Part shown: piece by piece, positions 26,638 through 35,307 of the stretch
Position numbering within the stretch: position 1 is the first letter of the stretch
Layout of the letters: every line of letters starts with the position of its first letter
From: Opitutales bacterium
GTDB lineage: Bacteria; Verrucomicrobiota; Verrucomicrobiia; Opitutales; Seribacteraceae
Assembly: GCA_028042835.1 (NCBI GenBank)
Contig: JAOFOL010000009.1
Location: 1-59,712 of the forward strand
Direction of reading: 5' to 3'
DNA: 59,712 bases
The notes under the pieces: generated by a model
Database searches by the model: none
Told to the model about the DNA's origin: nothing
The model's input: only the letters and a program-made list of their open reading frames with translations
Position numbers and translations under genes: made by a program

Positions 26638-27411
26638 ATGACTAGGGTTCTACCAATCGAAGTTCATGACCTGACAGTTTCTTACCAAAAAAAACCTGTT
26701 CTTTATGGTGTAGATTTAGAAATTCAAGAAGGATCACTCGTCGGTATACTTGGTCCTAATGGCGCAGGAAAATCTACGCTTGTGAAAACGATCATGAATA
26801 TGATCCGACCCAATGGAGGTTATGTAAAAATTTTTGGCAAGGATCCAAAAATTGGAATGAAGCAAATTGGCTATGTACCCCAAAGGGAATCAGTCGACTG
26901 GGAATTTCCTGTGACCGTGATGGATGTTGTCCTTATGGGAAGGTACGGTCACCTCGGATGGCTGAGTAGGGTAACTAAACATGACCGTCAAAAGGCCAGT
27001 GAATGCCTTGAGCAGGTTAATATGCTACCCTATGCTGACCGTCAAATCGGCAACTTATCAGGAGGTCAGCAACAACGAGTGTTTCTGGCAAGAGCATTGG
27101 CACAGGAAAGTTCTGTTTACCTGATGGACGAACCTTTTGCAGGAGTGGATGCAGTGACTGAAAAAACTATCGTTTCAATTATGCGAAACATGAAAAAGGA
27201 AGGAAAAACCCTACTCGTGGTGCATCATGATCTATCCTCCGCAAAAGAATATTTTGATCAATTACTATTGCTCAACATGAGAAAAGTAGCCTTCGGCCCT
27301 ACTTCAAAAGTCTACACGCATGAGTTACTGCAAAAAACTTATGGAGGCAGACTTGCGGTACTCTCAGAGATGGCTACTGAAATGGCAAAATCTCCCGAAC
27401 TCGAATTATAA
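26638..27411 (+). CDS. mntB: Metal ABC importer ATPase (MntB/ZnuC/TroB family)
   Basis: This is a 257-residue ATPase with Walker A GPNGAGKST, the Q-loop GYVPQRESVDWEFPVTVMDV (the VDWEFP stretch is typical of Mn/Zn/Fe importers of this family), the signature LSGGQQQRV and Walker B VYLMDEPFAGVD, plus the switch histidine in VVHHDL. It sits 3 bases after the binding-protein gene and 34 bases before the first permease gene. It powers metal import at the cytoplasmic face. The length and motifs are normal for the family. Confidence 0.94.
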   Translation: MTRVLPIEVHDLTVSYQKKPVLYGVDLEIQEGSLVGILGPNGAGKSTLVKTIMNMIRPNGGYVKIFGKDPKIGMKQIGYVPQRESVDWEFPVTVMDVVLMGRYGHLGWLSRVTKHDRQKASECLEQVNMLPYADRQIGNLSGGQQQRVFLARALAQESSVYLMDEPFAGVDAVTEKTIVSIMRNMKKEGKTLLVVHHDLSSAKEYFDQLLLLNMRKVAFGPTSKVYTHELLQKTYGGRLAVLSEMATEMAKSPELEL

Positions 27412-27445
27412 TTTTCATTTAATTGTAAACGCTTAATTAATCGAG

Positions 27446-28906
27446 ATGAATCCACGGAAAAAACTATTCTTGATCTTAGGAAGTATTTGGTTGGCGACTG
27501 TTTTTTTACAAGCTGAACAAATAGTTACACAAGATAAAATTGATCTTGTAGATCGGGCTCAAAGATTTCTCCTCCTCAAGGATGAATCCGTACAGATTGT
27601 AGTTTTCGGTTCAGTACTCATGGGCATGTCATGTGGACTTATTGGAAGTTACGTAGTCACAAGAAAGCTATCACTCTTTGGTGACACTTTATCCCATGCA
27701 GTACTCCCAGGTATCGCTGTAGGATTCATCTGGTCGGGAGAAAAAAATAATATCTCATTATTAGTGGGGGCTACGATAGCCGGGCTTCTAGGGATATCAT
27801 GCCTTAGCATTCTGCGAAAATTCACTAAAGTGCAGGATGACAGCTCCCTCGGAATTGTGCTTTCAGCTTTTTATGCAGTAGGTATTTGCCTGCTTACTCG
27901 AATTCAAAAAGTTGGCTACAGTGATCAATCTGGGCTCGATTCATTCATGTTTGGACAAGCATCAGCACTTTCTTCCGATGACTTGATTGGGATAATAATC
28001 GTATTACTTCTTATCAGTCTATTTATAGTAATAAACTATAAAGAACTTTTAATTTCAGGATTTGATCCAGGATTTTCTCGTTCTATAGGAATACCAACTG
28101 AAAGTCTTCAATATGGACTATGGGCACTCATTACCTTCTGCGTAATTTCGTCCTTACAGATGGTTGGTGTCATATTAGCTTCTGCATTGCTCGTCATACC
28201 AGCGGCGACTGCCTCATTACTTGTTAAAAGGATGCGGTCATATCTGATTTTGGCATGCTTACTCGGTGCCGTTGCAGGGTTTGGGGGAGCCTTTCTTTCT
28301 TTTTTAGGAGAAAGATTACCAACAGGTCCACTAATTGTAATAGTCTCGGGAGCTTTATTTACTGTTATTTTATTTTTACGTCCGCAAAAAGGTCTGCTAA
28401 TTAAATGGATAATCTCAAGGTCAGAAAATGTTCGGATTGCCCGCGAAAATTCTCTCAAAGCTGCCTTTCAGATCATTGAAGGAAAATCTTTTGAAGACAC
28501 CCTTATCAGCTCGCAGGAGATGATGCGTAAACGCGGTATGAGTAGTGCAACAATTGAAGGTGAAATTGAAAACCTCTGTAAAGCTGGTCTGGCATCCAAA
28601 GCCCTGCATCAAGTATCAGAAATCAAACTTCCGCGTCAAACAAGATTTACACTTACACCATCGGGCTGGGAATATGCGTGTAGAATTGTCAGAAATCACA
28701 GACTTTGGGAGCTTTACCTCACTAACGAGGCTCAATATGCACCCGACCATGTGCATGAAGATGCTGAGAAGATTGAACATGTGATTGGGGAGGAAACCGT
28801 TCGTCAAATCGAAAGGCTCCTAAAGAATCCTCGTCGAGATCCCCACGGTAAACTCATTCCAAGTATTACTGATATTCAACCGGTCGCCATCTCTCAGGAG
28901 ACTTAA
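27446..28906 (+). CDS. mntC: Metal ABC importer permease fused to a DtxR-like C-terminal domain
   Basis: Residues about 1-310 form an ABC-3 family permease: an N-terminal extra hydrophobic segment, SCGLIGSYVVTRKLSLFGDT, LSHAVLPGIAVG, GFDPGFSRSIGIPT, and ASALLVIPAATASLL. Residues about 320-486 are cytoplasmic and resemble a DtxR-type regulator without its SH3 domain: a winged-helix-like part ending FTLTPSGWEYACRIVRNHRL, then ELYL...HVHEDAEKIEHVIGEETV and a C-terminal PRRDPHGKLIP. The last block parallels RPRFDPHGDPIP of the separate regulator at 24922-25590. Family permeases are usually about 280-300 residues. I infer that the tail senses cytoplasmic metal and gates transport. Similar fusions exist in databases, as far as I recall, but are poorly studied. 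Confidence 0.92.
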   Translation: MNPRKKLFLILGSIWLATVFLQAEQIVTQDKIDLVDRAQRFLLLKDESVQIVVFGSVLMGMSCGLIGSYVVTRKLSLFGDTLSHAVLPGIAVGFIWSGEKNNISLLVGATIAGLLGISCLSILRKFTKVQDDSSLGIVLSAFYAVGICLLTRIQKVGYSDQSGLDSFMFGQASALSSDDLIGIIIVLLLISLFIVINYKELLISGFDPGFSRSIGIPTESLQYGLWALITFCVISSLQMVGVILASALLVIPAATASLLVKRMRSYLILACLLGAVAGFGGAFLSFLGERLPTGPLIVIVSGALFTVILFLRPQKGLLIKWIISRSENVRIARENSLKAAFQIIEGKSFEDTLISSQEMMRKRGMSSATIEGEIENLCKAGLASKALHQVSEIKLPRQTRFTLTPSGWEYACRIVRNHRLWELYLTNEAQYAPDHVHEDAEKIEHVIGEETVRQIERLLKNPRRDPHGKLIPSITDIQPVAISQET

Positions 28907-28908
28907 AA

Positions 28909-29832
28909 ATGAATTTCTTTCCGGTTTTTGATTTAAATACAATCTTCCTTGTGCCTTGGAGTACAGATCAATTGGTTCAATGGAATGGGCAAGTCATTTT
29001 AATGGGACTTTTAGTATGTTGGACGAATGGAATTCTAGGGTCTTTTATTGTGGTCAGAAGGATGGCACTTATGGGAGATGCGATTAGTCATGGAATTCTT
29101 CCCGGTTTAGTCATTTCATTCCTAATATTCGGTTCCCTGGAAATTGGTCCGATGTTGATTGGGGCCTGCTCAGCAGGCCTTGCATGCAGTTTGTGCATCG
29201 AATGGCTCCGATCACATACACCCATTCGTCAGGATGCTTCCATGGCGATTGTATTCACAAGCTTCTTCGCTGTGGGGGTTACATTAATTAATCTGCAAAC
29301 AGATCATCTAGATTTGGATACTGGATGCATTCTTTACGGTGAAATTGGGCTAACCCCGCTCTCCCCTGACCTTCTTTTCATGGGTCTAAATTGCGGTAAT
29401 CGATCGATATGCTTGATGGGTGCTGTATGTGTATTTGTTTTGCTAATTGTGAGCCTATCTTACAGGCAACTTCTTCTAACGAGTTTTGATCCCACGCTTG
29501 CCCATTCATATGGATGGCCCGTAAAGCTTATACATCTGGGACTGATGTTTCTGCTTGCACTTTCAACGGTTGCAAGCATGGAAGCGGTCGGCGTCATTCT
29601 TGTTGTAGCCATGTTAGTTTTCCCATGCGTGACCGCTTCATTTTTCTCTGAACGTTTACCTATTATTTTAGTAATAACATTCCCCTTAGGTATTCTTTAT
29701 ACATTTGGCGGCTTTCATTTAGCCCATTGGCTTGACTGCTCGATCGCTGCGGCGATGGCCATCGCTGCTACAATCATCTTTATCATTGCCTGCGCTTTAT
29801 CACCTAGGGGAATACTGTTAAGATTAAAGTAG
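28909..29832 (+). CDS. mntD: Metal ABC importer permease (ABC-3 family)
   Basis: This 307-residue permease has about eight membrane helices with the family motifs GILGSFIVVRRMALMGDAIS, HGILPGLVISF, SFDPTLAHSYGWPV and GVILVVAMLVFPCVTASFF. It lacks the regulator-like C-terminal domain of its neighbour, so the two permeases of the importer are asymmetric. It starts 2 bases after the fused permease and is the last gene of the operon; a strong hairpin terminator follows 32 bases after its stop codon. Confidence 0.93.
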   Translation: MNFFPVFDLNTIFLVPWSTDQLVQWNGQVILMGLLVCWTNGILGSFIVVRRMALMGDAISHGILPGLVISFLIFGSLEIGPMLIGACSAGLACSLCIEWLRSHTPIRQDASMAIVFTSFFAVGVTLINLQTDHLDLDTGCILYGEIGLTPLSPDLLFMGLNCGNRSICLMGAVCVFVLLIVSLSYRQLLLTSFDPTLAHSYGWPVKLIHLGLMFLLALSTVASMEAVGVILVVAMLVFPCVTASFFSERLPIILVITFPLGILYTFGGFHLAHWLDCSIAAAMAIAATIIFIIACALSPRGILLRLK

Positions 29833-29864
29833 TGCTAACCTATAATATAATTGCACCAAAAAAA

Positions 29865-29887
29865 AAGCCCTCAGTAAATGAGGGCTT
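29865..29887. terminator. Bidirectional rho-independent terminator
   Basis: A 9-base-pair stem, AAGCCCTCA and TGAGGGCTT, encloses the loop GTAAA. On the plus strand it is followed by cttttaaaa and on the minus strand by a run of T opposite the A-tract at 29857-29866. It lies between the convergent mntD and the small secreted protein gene, and can end transcription from both sides. Confidence 0.85.
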
Positions 29888-29912
29888 CTTTTAAAAGTCT
29901 TTCTAACTAATT

Positions 29913-30221
29913 TTAGCTTTCTTTCTTTTTACTCTTTTTTCCTTCGCTCAAAGCAATTTTGGAAGCGGTTTTATTTTTGCAGTTACATCCGTCAATGGAA
30001 ACGCGGGCACCTGCCTCGAGTTTAGTTGGGCATTCAAAACCTTCCATTTTGGTTTTACTTCCAACCTGTACCTTCTTTTCTTTTTTTCCCTGAGCAACCG
30101 TTAATGTTTTTGATTCTTCATCAAAGCTGACGACTTTACCTTTAATTGCCTTAGATGGACATCCTGCAAATACAGAGGCTGCGAAAAGTAATGAAACAAT
30201 AGCTGTAGTAATAATTTTCAT
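29913..30221 (-). CDS. Small secreted Cys/Lys-rich protein
   Basis: The 102-residue protein has a signal peptide ending ASVFAGC; the Cys20 could be lipidated or be the first mature residue. The mature part has a beta-rich core (GKVVSFDEESKTLTVAQGKK, KKVQVGSKTKMEGF) that looks like a small OB-like barrel, with cysteines in ECPTK, GCNCK and near the N-terminus (CPSK), four or five in all. The C-terminus is Lys-rich. The GCNC pattern and the location between two metal-transport loci suggest metal binding, but this is inference; I do not recognise the family. It is a single-gene unit converging with the metal importer operon. Confidence 0.65.
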   Translation of the reverse strand: MKIITTAIVSLLFAASVFAGCPSKAIKGKVVSFDEESKTLTVAQGKKEKKVQVGSKTKMEGFECPTKLEAGARVSIDGCNCKNKTASKIALSEGKKSKKKES

Positions 30222-30348
30222 AATAATATAATAATAGGGTTTGTAATAGATTCATTCAATCAATAGTCAATTCATGCTTTCACAAGTTTAAATTTCGATT
30301 TAATGAAATATTTTTCGTTTTTGTTACCTAATTAAAACACTCCAAATT

Positions 30349-31536
30349 TTGAAAAAGTTACTCCTCATACCACTTTTTTTTAGATTTTTTTGTTGTGCAT
30401 TTGCACATCCCGTCCCGGATATTCCGATTCTTGGCAGTTTTAACTCGGATGGGAATTCCTCCATTATTATTGAAATTGATCCTAGAAGCTTCTCGGAAGA
30501 TCCAGAATCTATACCTTTCATAACTAAAAAGGCTTTCAAAGACTTTCCTGACTCAAATAAATCTGAATTGCTTATAAAGGCTGAGGAGATGATCATAGAC
30601 GCTTTTGATTTGCGCTTTGGCGAAACCTCCTGGTTCCTTCCAGATTTTGATCTAAATTTCACCGAAAAGGATGCAGGCGATCTAAGCGAAGAAAACATTG
30701 TTGTAATTGAGGGCCGCCATGACACTTTTCTGGAAAGCAACTCCACTTTTTATCAGATTCGTGCCAAAGAAGAAGCCCCTTACGACTTGATTTTCACAAA
30801 TCAAATAGACGGCAAACCTCAGCGACGGGTAAATGTTCTTTTTCCCGGAGAAAAGAGCTTTAAATTTGATCTTGGCTTCATTGGCACGAGACCAGAGCCT
30901 GAAGCCGAAAAGCCGGCTGTAATCCAACCAGCCAAAACTATTTCGAAAGAGGAACAAGCAGAAAAACGAAGAGCCGATGCCCGAAGCACTTTTTTCTCTT
31001 TCACAAGACAGGGCTTCGTTCATGTGCTCCCGCTGGGACTGGATCATATCCTTTTTGTTTTGGGGCTCTTTTTTCTATCCAGAAAATGGAAGCCTATCAT
31101 TTACCAAGTATCGGTATTTACCATTGCCCATACGATTACCCTAGGTCTTGCCACCTTGGATCTCGTAGCAGCACCATCTAATGTGGTTGAGCCTATTATA
31201 GCCGCAAGCATTGCAGTTGTAGCCATTGAAAACATCTTCTTTCCCGGCTACAGGCATATGCGTCTATTGGTGGTCTTTTTCTTTGGGTTGATTCACGGTC
31301 TCGGCTTTGCCGGTGCTCTCTCTGCTTTTAACTTGGATCCCACCTCATTGGTAATTGGGCTGCTTGGATTTAATGTTGGCGTAGAGTTTGGTCAGCTTGC
31401 CGTGATTGCACTCGTTTTTGGTGCAACTTTCTGGCTTACTGAAGAAAAAGCTTACCGTAAATGGGTAGTCGTTCCCGGGTCCGCAGTCATCGCATTGATG
31501 GGAATTTATTGGACTATCGAACGCGTGTTCTTTTAA
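30349..31536 (+). CDS. hupE: HupE/UreJ-family membrane protein with a secreted N-terminal domain
   Basis: The start is a TTG (30349) that gives the signal peptide MKKLLLIPLFFRFFCCAFAHP; no ATG is available in the right place. Residues about 20-200 form an extracytoplasmic domain. The C-terminal half (about 220-395) is the HupE/UreJ core of six helices: GFVHVLPLGLDHILFVLGLF, FTIAHTITLGLA, VVAIENIFFP and GLIHGLGFAGAL. The conserved histidines in HxxxxxDH and IHGLGFA are in place. HupE/UreJ proteins are linked to Ni or Co uptake, and larger versions next to TonB receptors to uptake of metals across both membranes. It is the first gene of the run ending with a TonB-dependent receptor. Confidence 0.88.
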   Translation: MKKLLLIPLFFRFFCCAFAHPVPDIPILGSFNSDGNSSIIIEIDPRSFSEDPESIPFITKKAFKDFPDSNKSELLIKAEEMIIDAFDLRFGETSWFLPDFDLNFTEKDAGDLSEENIVVIEGRHDTFLESNSTFYQIRAKEEAPYDLIFTNQIDGKPQRRVNVLFPGEKSFKFDLGFIGTRPEPEAEKPAVIQPAKTISKEEQAEKRRADARSTFFSFTRQGFVHVLPLGLDHILFVLGLFFLSRKWKPIIYQVSVFTIAHTITLGLATLDLVAAPSNVVEPIIAASIAVVAIENIFFPGYRHMRLLVVFFFGLIHGLGFAGALSAFNLDPTSLVIGLLGFNVGVEFGQLAVIALVFGATFWLTEEKAYRKWVVVPGSAVIALMGIYWTIERVFF

Positions 31537-31547
31537 TAAGTCCTACA

Positions 31548-31958
31548 ATGCAAACTCTCCTTCGCCAAAGCCTCTGGCTTAAAGTTGCACTCTTTACCAT
31601 GATTGCTACTACCAGTATACCCCTCGGTGTGCTGCAATTGGGCGTATGGGCGAGTATGTTCGATGAATTTTATGACCAGACCCAATCCGTAAGTCTTTCA
31701 GCGGAATGGACATTGGACGGAAACAATCGGTGTTCCGGTTGTGAATTAGTGACGGACTTGGGCTCCGAAACTCACGAGTCTATCCGTACCTATCAATCCT
31801 TGGCCTTGGATACAAAACTCCTCAATGAATCTTCCCTGCCCGTCATTATTGAACAGCCGATATTATTGGGCAGGTTATATTTTCAGCACGAAAAATTCCC
31901 AATTGCATGGACTCAAGTGGAAATACCCCCACCGAGAGCCCAAAGAGAATTCATTTAA
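31548..31958 (+). CDS. Small hypothetical membrane or secreted protein
   Basis: I start this gene at the ATG at 31548, 11 bases after the hupE stop; the open frame reaches back into hupE. The 136-residue product has a hydrophobic segment (residues about 12-35, VALFTMIATTSIPLGVLQLGV) that is either an uncleaved anchor or a signal peptide. The rest is extracytoplasmic with a CSGC motif (residues 62-65), which could bind metal or form a disulfide. No family is recognised. Its position between hupE and a Met-rich outer-membrane protein suggests a role in the same metal pathway. Confidence 0.6.
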   Translation: MQTLLRQSLWLKVALFTMIATTSIPLGVLQLGVWASMFDEFYDQTQSVSLSAEWTLDGNNRCSGCELVTDLGSETHESIRTYQSLALDTKLLNESSLPVIIEQPILLGRLYFQHEKFPIAWTQVEIPPPRAQREFI

Positions 31959-32027
31959 TTTTTACTCTAGCCGTTTGGCTACCTTTTTTGAATTCGAAGA
32001 TCCAATCTTCGTTAACTCTTTTTTATT

Positions 32028-33035
32028 ATGAAACTCTTTACTGCAATAACACTTATTTCTACCCTCATTTTTTCTACTTTATCCGCTCACGAAGGTCCAT
32101 GGACCGCAGCCCGCCCGGATGGTCATGCCCCAATCTCAGTGATGGGAGATCATATGCACAAGATAGGTGAATGGATGGTCTCCTACCGCTATATGACTAT
32201 GGATATGGAAGGGTTACTAAAAGGATCTAATAATGTCTTAAAAGGCGATGTAGCCGGCGATTACACCGGAAGCATGATGGGTAATATGCTGCCCAAGGAC
32301 ATGACCATGGACATGCATATGTTTGGCACGATGTATGCCATTTCAAACAAATGGACATTGATGGGAATGCTTAATTATTTAGATAATGAAATGTCCATGC
32401 AAAGTGCAATGATAGGAACGATGGAATCAAAGGGTTTAAGCGACATAAAATTAGCCGGGCTCTACGACCTTGCACAATGGAATAGTGGACGAAGAATGCA
32501 TTTGAACTTGGGATTAAGCCTTCCTACTGGATCAATTGATGAAAAACATACGAATGGAAATACATTGGGCTATGGTATGCAACTAGGATCCGGAACTTAT
32601 GATTTTCATCCTGCTATTACTTACTTAGCACAAAACGACAACTATTCCTACGGTGCTCAGTTGGGTGGAATTCTGCGAATCGGTGAGAACGATCAGGATT
32701 ACACTCTCGGCAATAAGTTTGAAGCAACCCTGTGGGGAGCTCGTAAGATTACTGATTCTTTAAGTGCATCTGCCAAATTCGATTACTCGAGTCAAAGTGA
32801 AGTCGATGGAAAAGATACCCGAATGAGTGAAACGATGTCCTCTGCCCTTGACCCAAAGTCTCAAGGTCGGGACATCACCAACTTTGGACTTGGTTTAAAT
32901 TATTATTTTCAAAACGGCGGATTGAGCGGACATCGCCTGGCAGCCGAGTGGAAAACACCTATCGATCAAAAAGTGAATGGAGTGCAACTTGAACTTGACT
33001 CCACATGGACATTCGGCTGGCAATATGCGTGGTAA
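32028..33035 (+). CDS. Methionine-rich outer-membrane beta-barrel protein
   Basis: The 335-residue protein has a signal peptide ending STLSAHEGPW. The N-terminal 110 residues of the mature part carry about 20 methionines and several histidines, with MGDHMHKIGEW, YRYMTMDMEG, SMMGNM and DMTMDMHMFGTMY. The rest has amphipathic strands of alternating residues, ending FGWQYAW, a C-terminal aromatic typical of outer-membrane barrels. It resembles, from memory, a transporter-like family found near copper resistance genes. Met and His clusters of this kind bind Cu(I)/Cu(II) or Ag(I). The gene lies between hupE and the TonB-dependent receptor, 47 bases before the latter. Confidence 0.75.
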   Translation: MKLFTAITLISTLIFSTLSAHEGPWTAARPDGHAPISVMGDHMHKIGEWMVSYRYMTMDMEGLLKGSNNVLKGDVAGDYTGSMMGNMLPKDMTMDMHMFGTMYAISNKWTLMGMLNYLDNEMSMQSAMIGTMESKGLSDIKLAGLYDLAQWNSGRRMHLNLGLSLPTGSIDEKHTNGNTLGYGMQLGSGTYDFHPAITYLAQNDNYSYGAQLGGILRIGENDQDYTLGNKFEATLWGARKITDSLSASAKFDYSSQSEVDGKDTRMSETMSSALDPKSQGRDITNFGLGLNYYFQNGGLSGHRLAAEWKTPIDQKVNGVQLELDSTWTFGWQYAW

Positions 33036-33082
33036 TTGTTGCCATTTTTAGGCAGCAAGTCTTTTTTTCAGACTTACTGCCT

Positions 33083-35215
33083 ATGAAGCTTTCCTTTTTG
33101 TTATTATACTTTATCCCTTTGTTGCTTTTCGCAAAGGATACGCAGAGGGCTTCAAAGGATGATCTTGCCCCCCTAGTGGTTACAGCCCGAGGGGGGTTTC
33201 CTGAGCCAATAAAATCCTCTGCATGGACAATAAACAGAGTAGAATATGATGAGCTAACCAAGGCTCGGTCTATGTCTGAAGCATTGACCGGAATTACATC
33301 CGTGATGGTACAAAAAACCGCACTCGGTCAGTCATCTCCGTATATCCGTGGATTTACTGGTTACCATAATGTTTTACTCGTAGATGGTATAAGACTTAAT
33401 CACAGTGCGATGCGCTCTGGGCCCAACCAGTATTGGAGCACCGTCCTTATCAATGGAAAGGAATCAATCGAAGTTCTGCGTGGGACCAATGGTGCGATTT
33501 ATGGAGCTGACGCCATTGGTGGGGTCGTCAATATTTTATCTAAGGAACCGATTTTTAAAGAATCTAAAAGCCAATTTAATGGCAGATTTACGGGAAGAAT
33601 CGCTTCCGCCGAGGAATCTTGGAGTGCAAGCCTTTTGGCTGAAACAAAAACTCCCGGTTGGTTTGCTGAAATTTCACACTCGGAACAATCATATGGTGAC
33701 CTTTCCGGCGGCAAGACGGTCGGGGTTCAGAAAAACACCGGTTACGACACAAGAGGAACGACTGCCCGACTAGCGAGAAAACTTTCCGATAATGCCCATT
33801 TTATTTTTGGCCTCCAAAAAGCATTCATGGATGATGTACCCCGAACTCATAAAACAATTGATGGGATAAGCTGGGAAGGGTTATCCGCAGGTAAAGAAAT
33901 CTGGAGGAAACTCGATCAGGAGAGGGAACTTTATTATGGGAAGTTAATCTGGGAGGATATTGGTGGAATTGCGGATGCTGGTCAGATCACCCTAAGCCTT
34001 CACTCACATGAACAGGCAAGGAACCGAATGAAAGGAAATTTAGGTGTAGCAACTGGAGGAGACTTCCAAAAGTTTGACCTCGATGATTATGGCCTATCCG
34101 CAAGATTTGAATCTGATACAATATGGAATAGCAGATTATCCTATGGTGCTAAATGGCATCGTGAGAAATTAATTTCAGGTGGTTATAAATTTAATGCTAA
34201 TTCAATCCGCACCTCTGATCTTACTCAAGGTCCCTTGGCCGCAAATGCTGAATACAGCCGCATCGCTTTCTATCTTCAGGATACATACGAATTGGATACA
34301 GGTTTTACCTTCCAACCTGGTATCCGTTTCTCTTCCATTCAGGCTAACCTAAAGGAGTATTATGGAGAAAATGACGACTCGACTACTTTATTGAATCCAG
34401 AAAAGAAATCTTACGAGGAACTCATCGGCAGCCTCCGCGTAAGCAAGCAAATCAATGATGAGCTTTTTGTTTTTAGCGGTTTGTCCGAAGGATTCAGACC
34501 ACCGAGTCTCTATGATCTTACCTCAACGGATGAGACAAGTGCCGTGGAAAGACCCGATACCAAACTAGAACCGGAAAAATTTCTACAAGCTGAATTCGGC
34601 ATCAGAGGAGAGTCAGGTTCATGGGATTGGCAAACATCTTATTATTACAGTTGGATCAAGGACATGGTCGTTCGATCACCAGTAGAATCTGGCAAATCTG
34701 ATGTTTTAAAATCAAACGGTGATGGGTTTATTCAGGGTATTGAACTTGAACTTGGTTATCAGTGGACACCATCCTGGAAATCCGAATTTTCTTTTTCATG
34801 GATGGACGGAGAAGTCGAACAAATGCTGGATAATAATGCTACAGGCACGATGGCTATCGATGGACATAATTATTCTCCAGTGAACCGTGCAACTACCCGA
34901 CTCATGCCAGTACAGGCAAAGTTCTCCACACAGTTCGCACCAGCAAGTTCAAACTGGTCGTCTACTTTATCTTTTCTTGCGGCTAGCAAAGCGAACGATC
35001 TTTCTCTCAAGGATGAAACAGATCTTACACGAATACCCAGTCATGGTACACCTAGCTACTTGCTAACCAATATTTATGGTAACTACGATATTTCAGATAG
35101 CAGCTCAATATCTCTCGCTTTGGAAAACATCGGCGATATTGACTACCGAGTACATGGGTCCGGTCTGAATGGTCCAGGTCGAAACTTTATTCTTTCATGC
35201 TCCATTCTTTTTTAA
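33083..35215 (+). CDS. TonB-dependent outer-membrane receptor
   Basis: I start at the ATG at 33083, which gives a signal peptide (MKLSFLLLYFIPLLLFAKD); the open frame begins at 33005 inside the previous gene. The 710-residue protein has a TonB-box-like APLVVTAR, the plug domain (SMSEALTGITSVMVQK, SPYIRGFTGYHNVLLVDGIR, EVLRGTNGAIYGADAIGGVV) and a beta barrel ending in NFILSCSILF, a C-terminal aromatic. It is of the CirA/FhuA-like vitamin B12 and metal receptor type. With HupE and the Met-rich barrel in the same run it should import a metal or metal complex. No tonB gene is in the window; the Exb proteins at 638-2399 might energise it. Confidence 0.92.
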   Translation: MKLSFLLLYFIPLLLFAKDTQRASKDDLAPLVVTARGGFPEPIKSSAWTINRVEYDELTKARSMSEALTGITSVMVQKTALGQSSPYIRGFTGYHNVLLVDGIRLNHSAMRSGPNQYWSTVLINGKESIEVLRGTNGAIYGADAIGGVVNILSKEPIFKESKSQFNGRFTGRIASAEESWSASLLAETKTPGWFAEISHSEQSYGDLSGGKTVGVQKNTGYDTRGTTARLARKLSDNAHFIFGLQKAFMDDVPRTHKTIDGISWEGLSAGKEIWRKLDQERELYYGKLIWEDIGGIADAGQITLSLHSHEQARNRMKGNLGVATGGDFQKFDLDDYGLSARFESDTIWNSRLSYGAKWHREKLISGGYKFNANSIRTSDLTQGPLAANAEYSRIAFYLQDTYELDTGFTFQPGIRFSSIQANLKEYYGENDDSTTLLNPEKKSYEELIGSLRVSKQINDELFVFSGLSEGFRPPSLYDLTSTDETSAVERPDTKLEPEKFLQAEFGIRGESGSWDWQTSYYYSWIKDMVVRSPVESGKSDVLKSNGDGFIQGIELELGYQWTPSWKSEFSFSWMDGEVEQMLDNNATGTMAIDGHNYSPVNRATTRLMPVQAKFSTQFAPASSNWSSTLSFLAASKANDLSLKDETDLTRIPSHGTPSYLLTNIYGNYDISDSSSISLALENIGDIDYRVHGSGLNGPGRNFILSCSILF

Positions 35216-35307
35216 AGGTAATTTACGGAAGGGGTTACTCGAAAAAAATGAGGAGAAACTTTAAATTTTTCTGTAACTTTAGCCCGTGACTATTAGTATA
35301 TACATAC

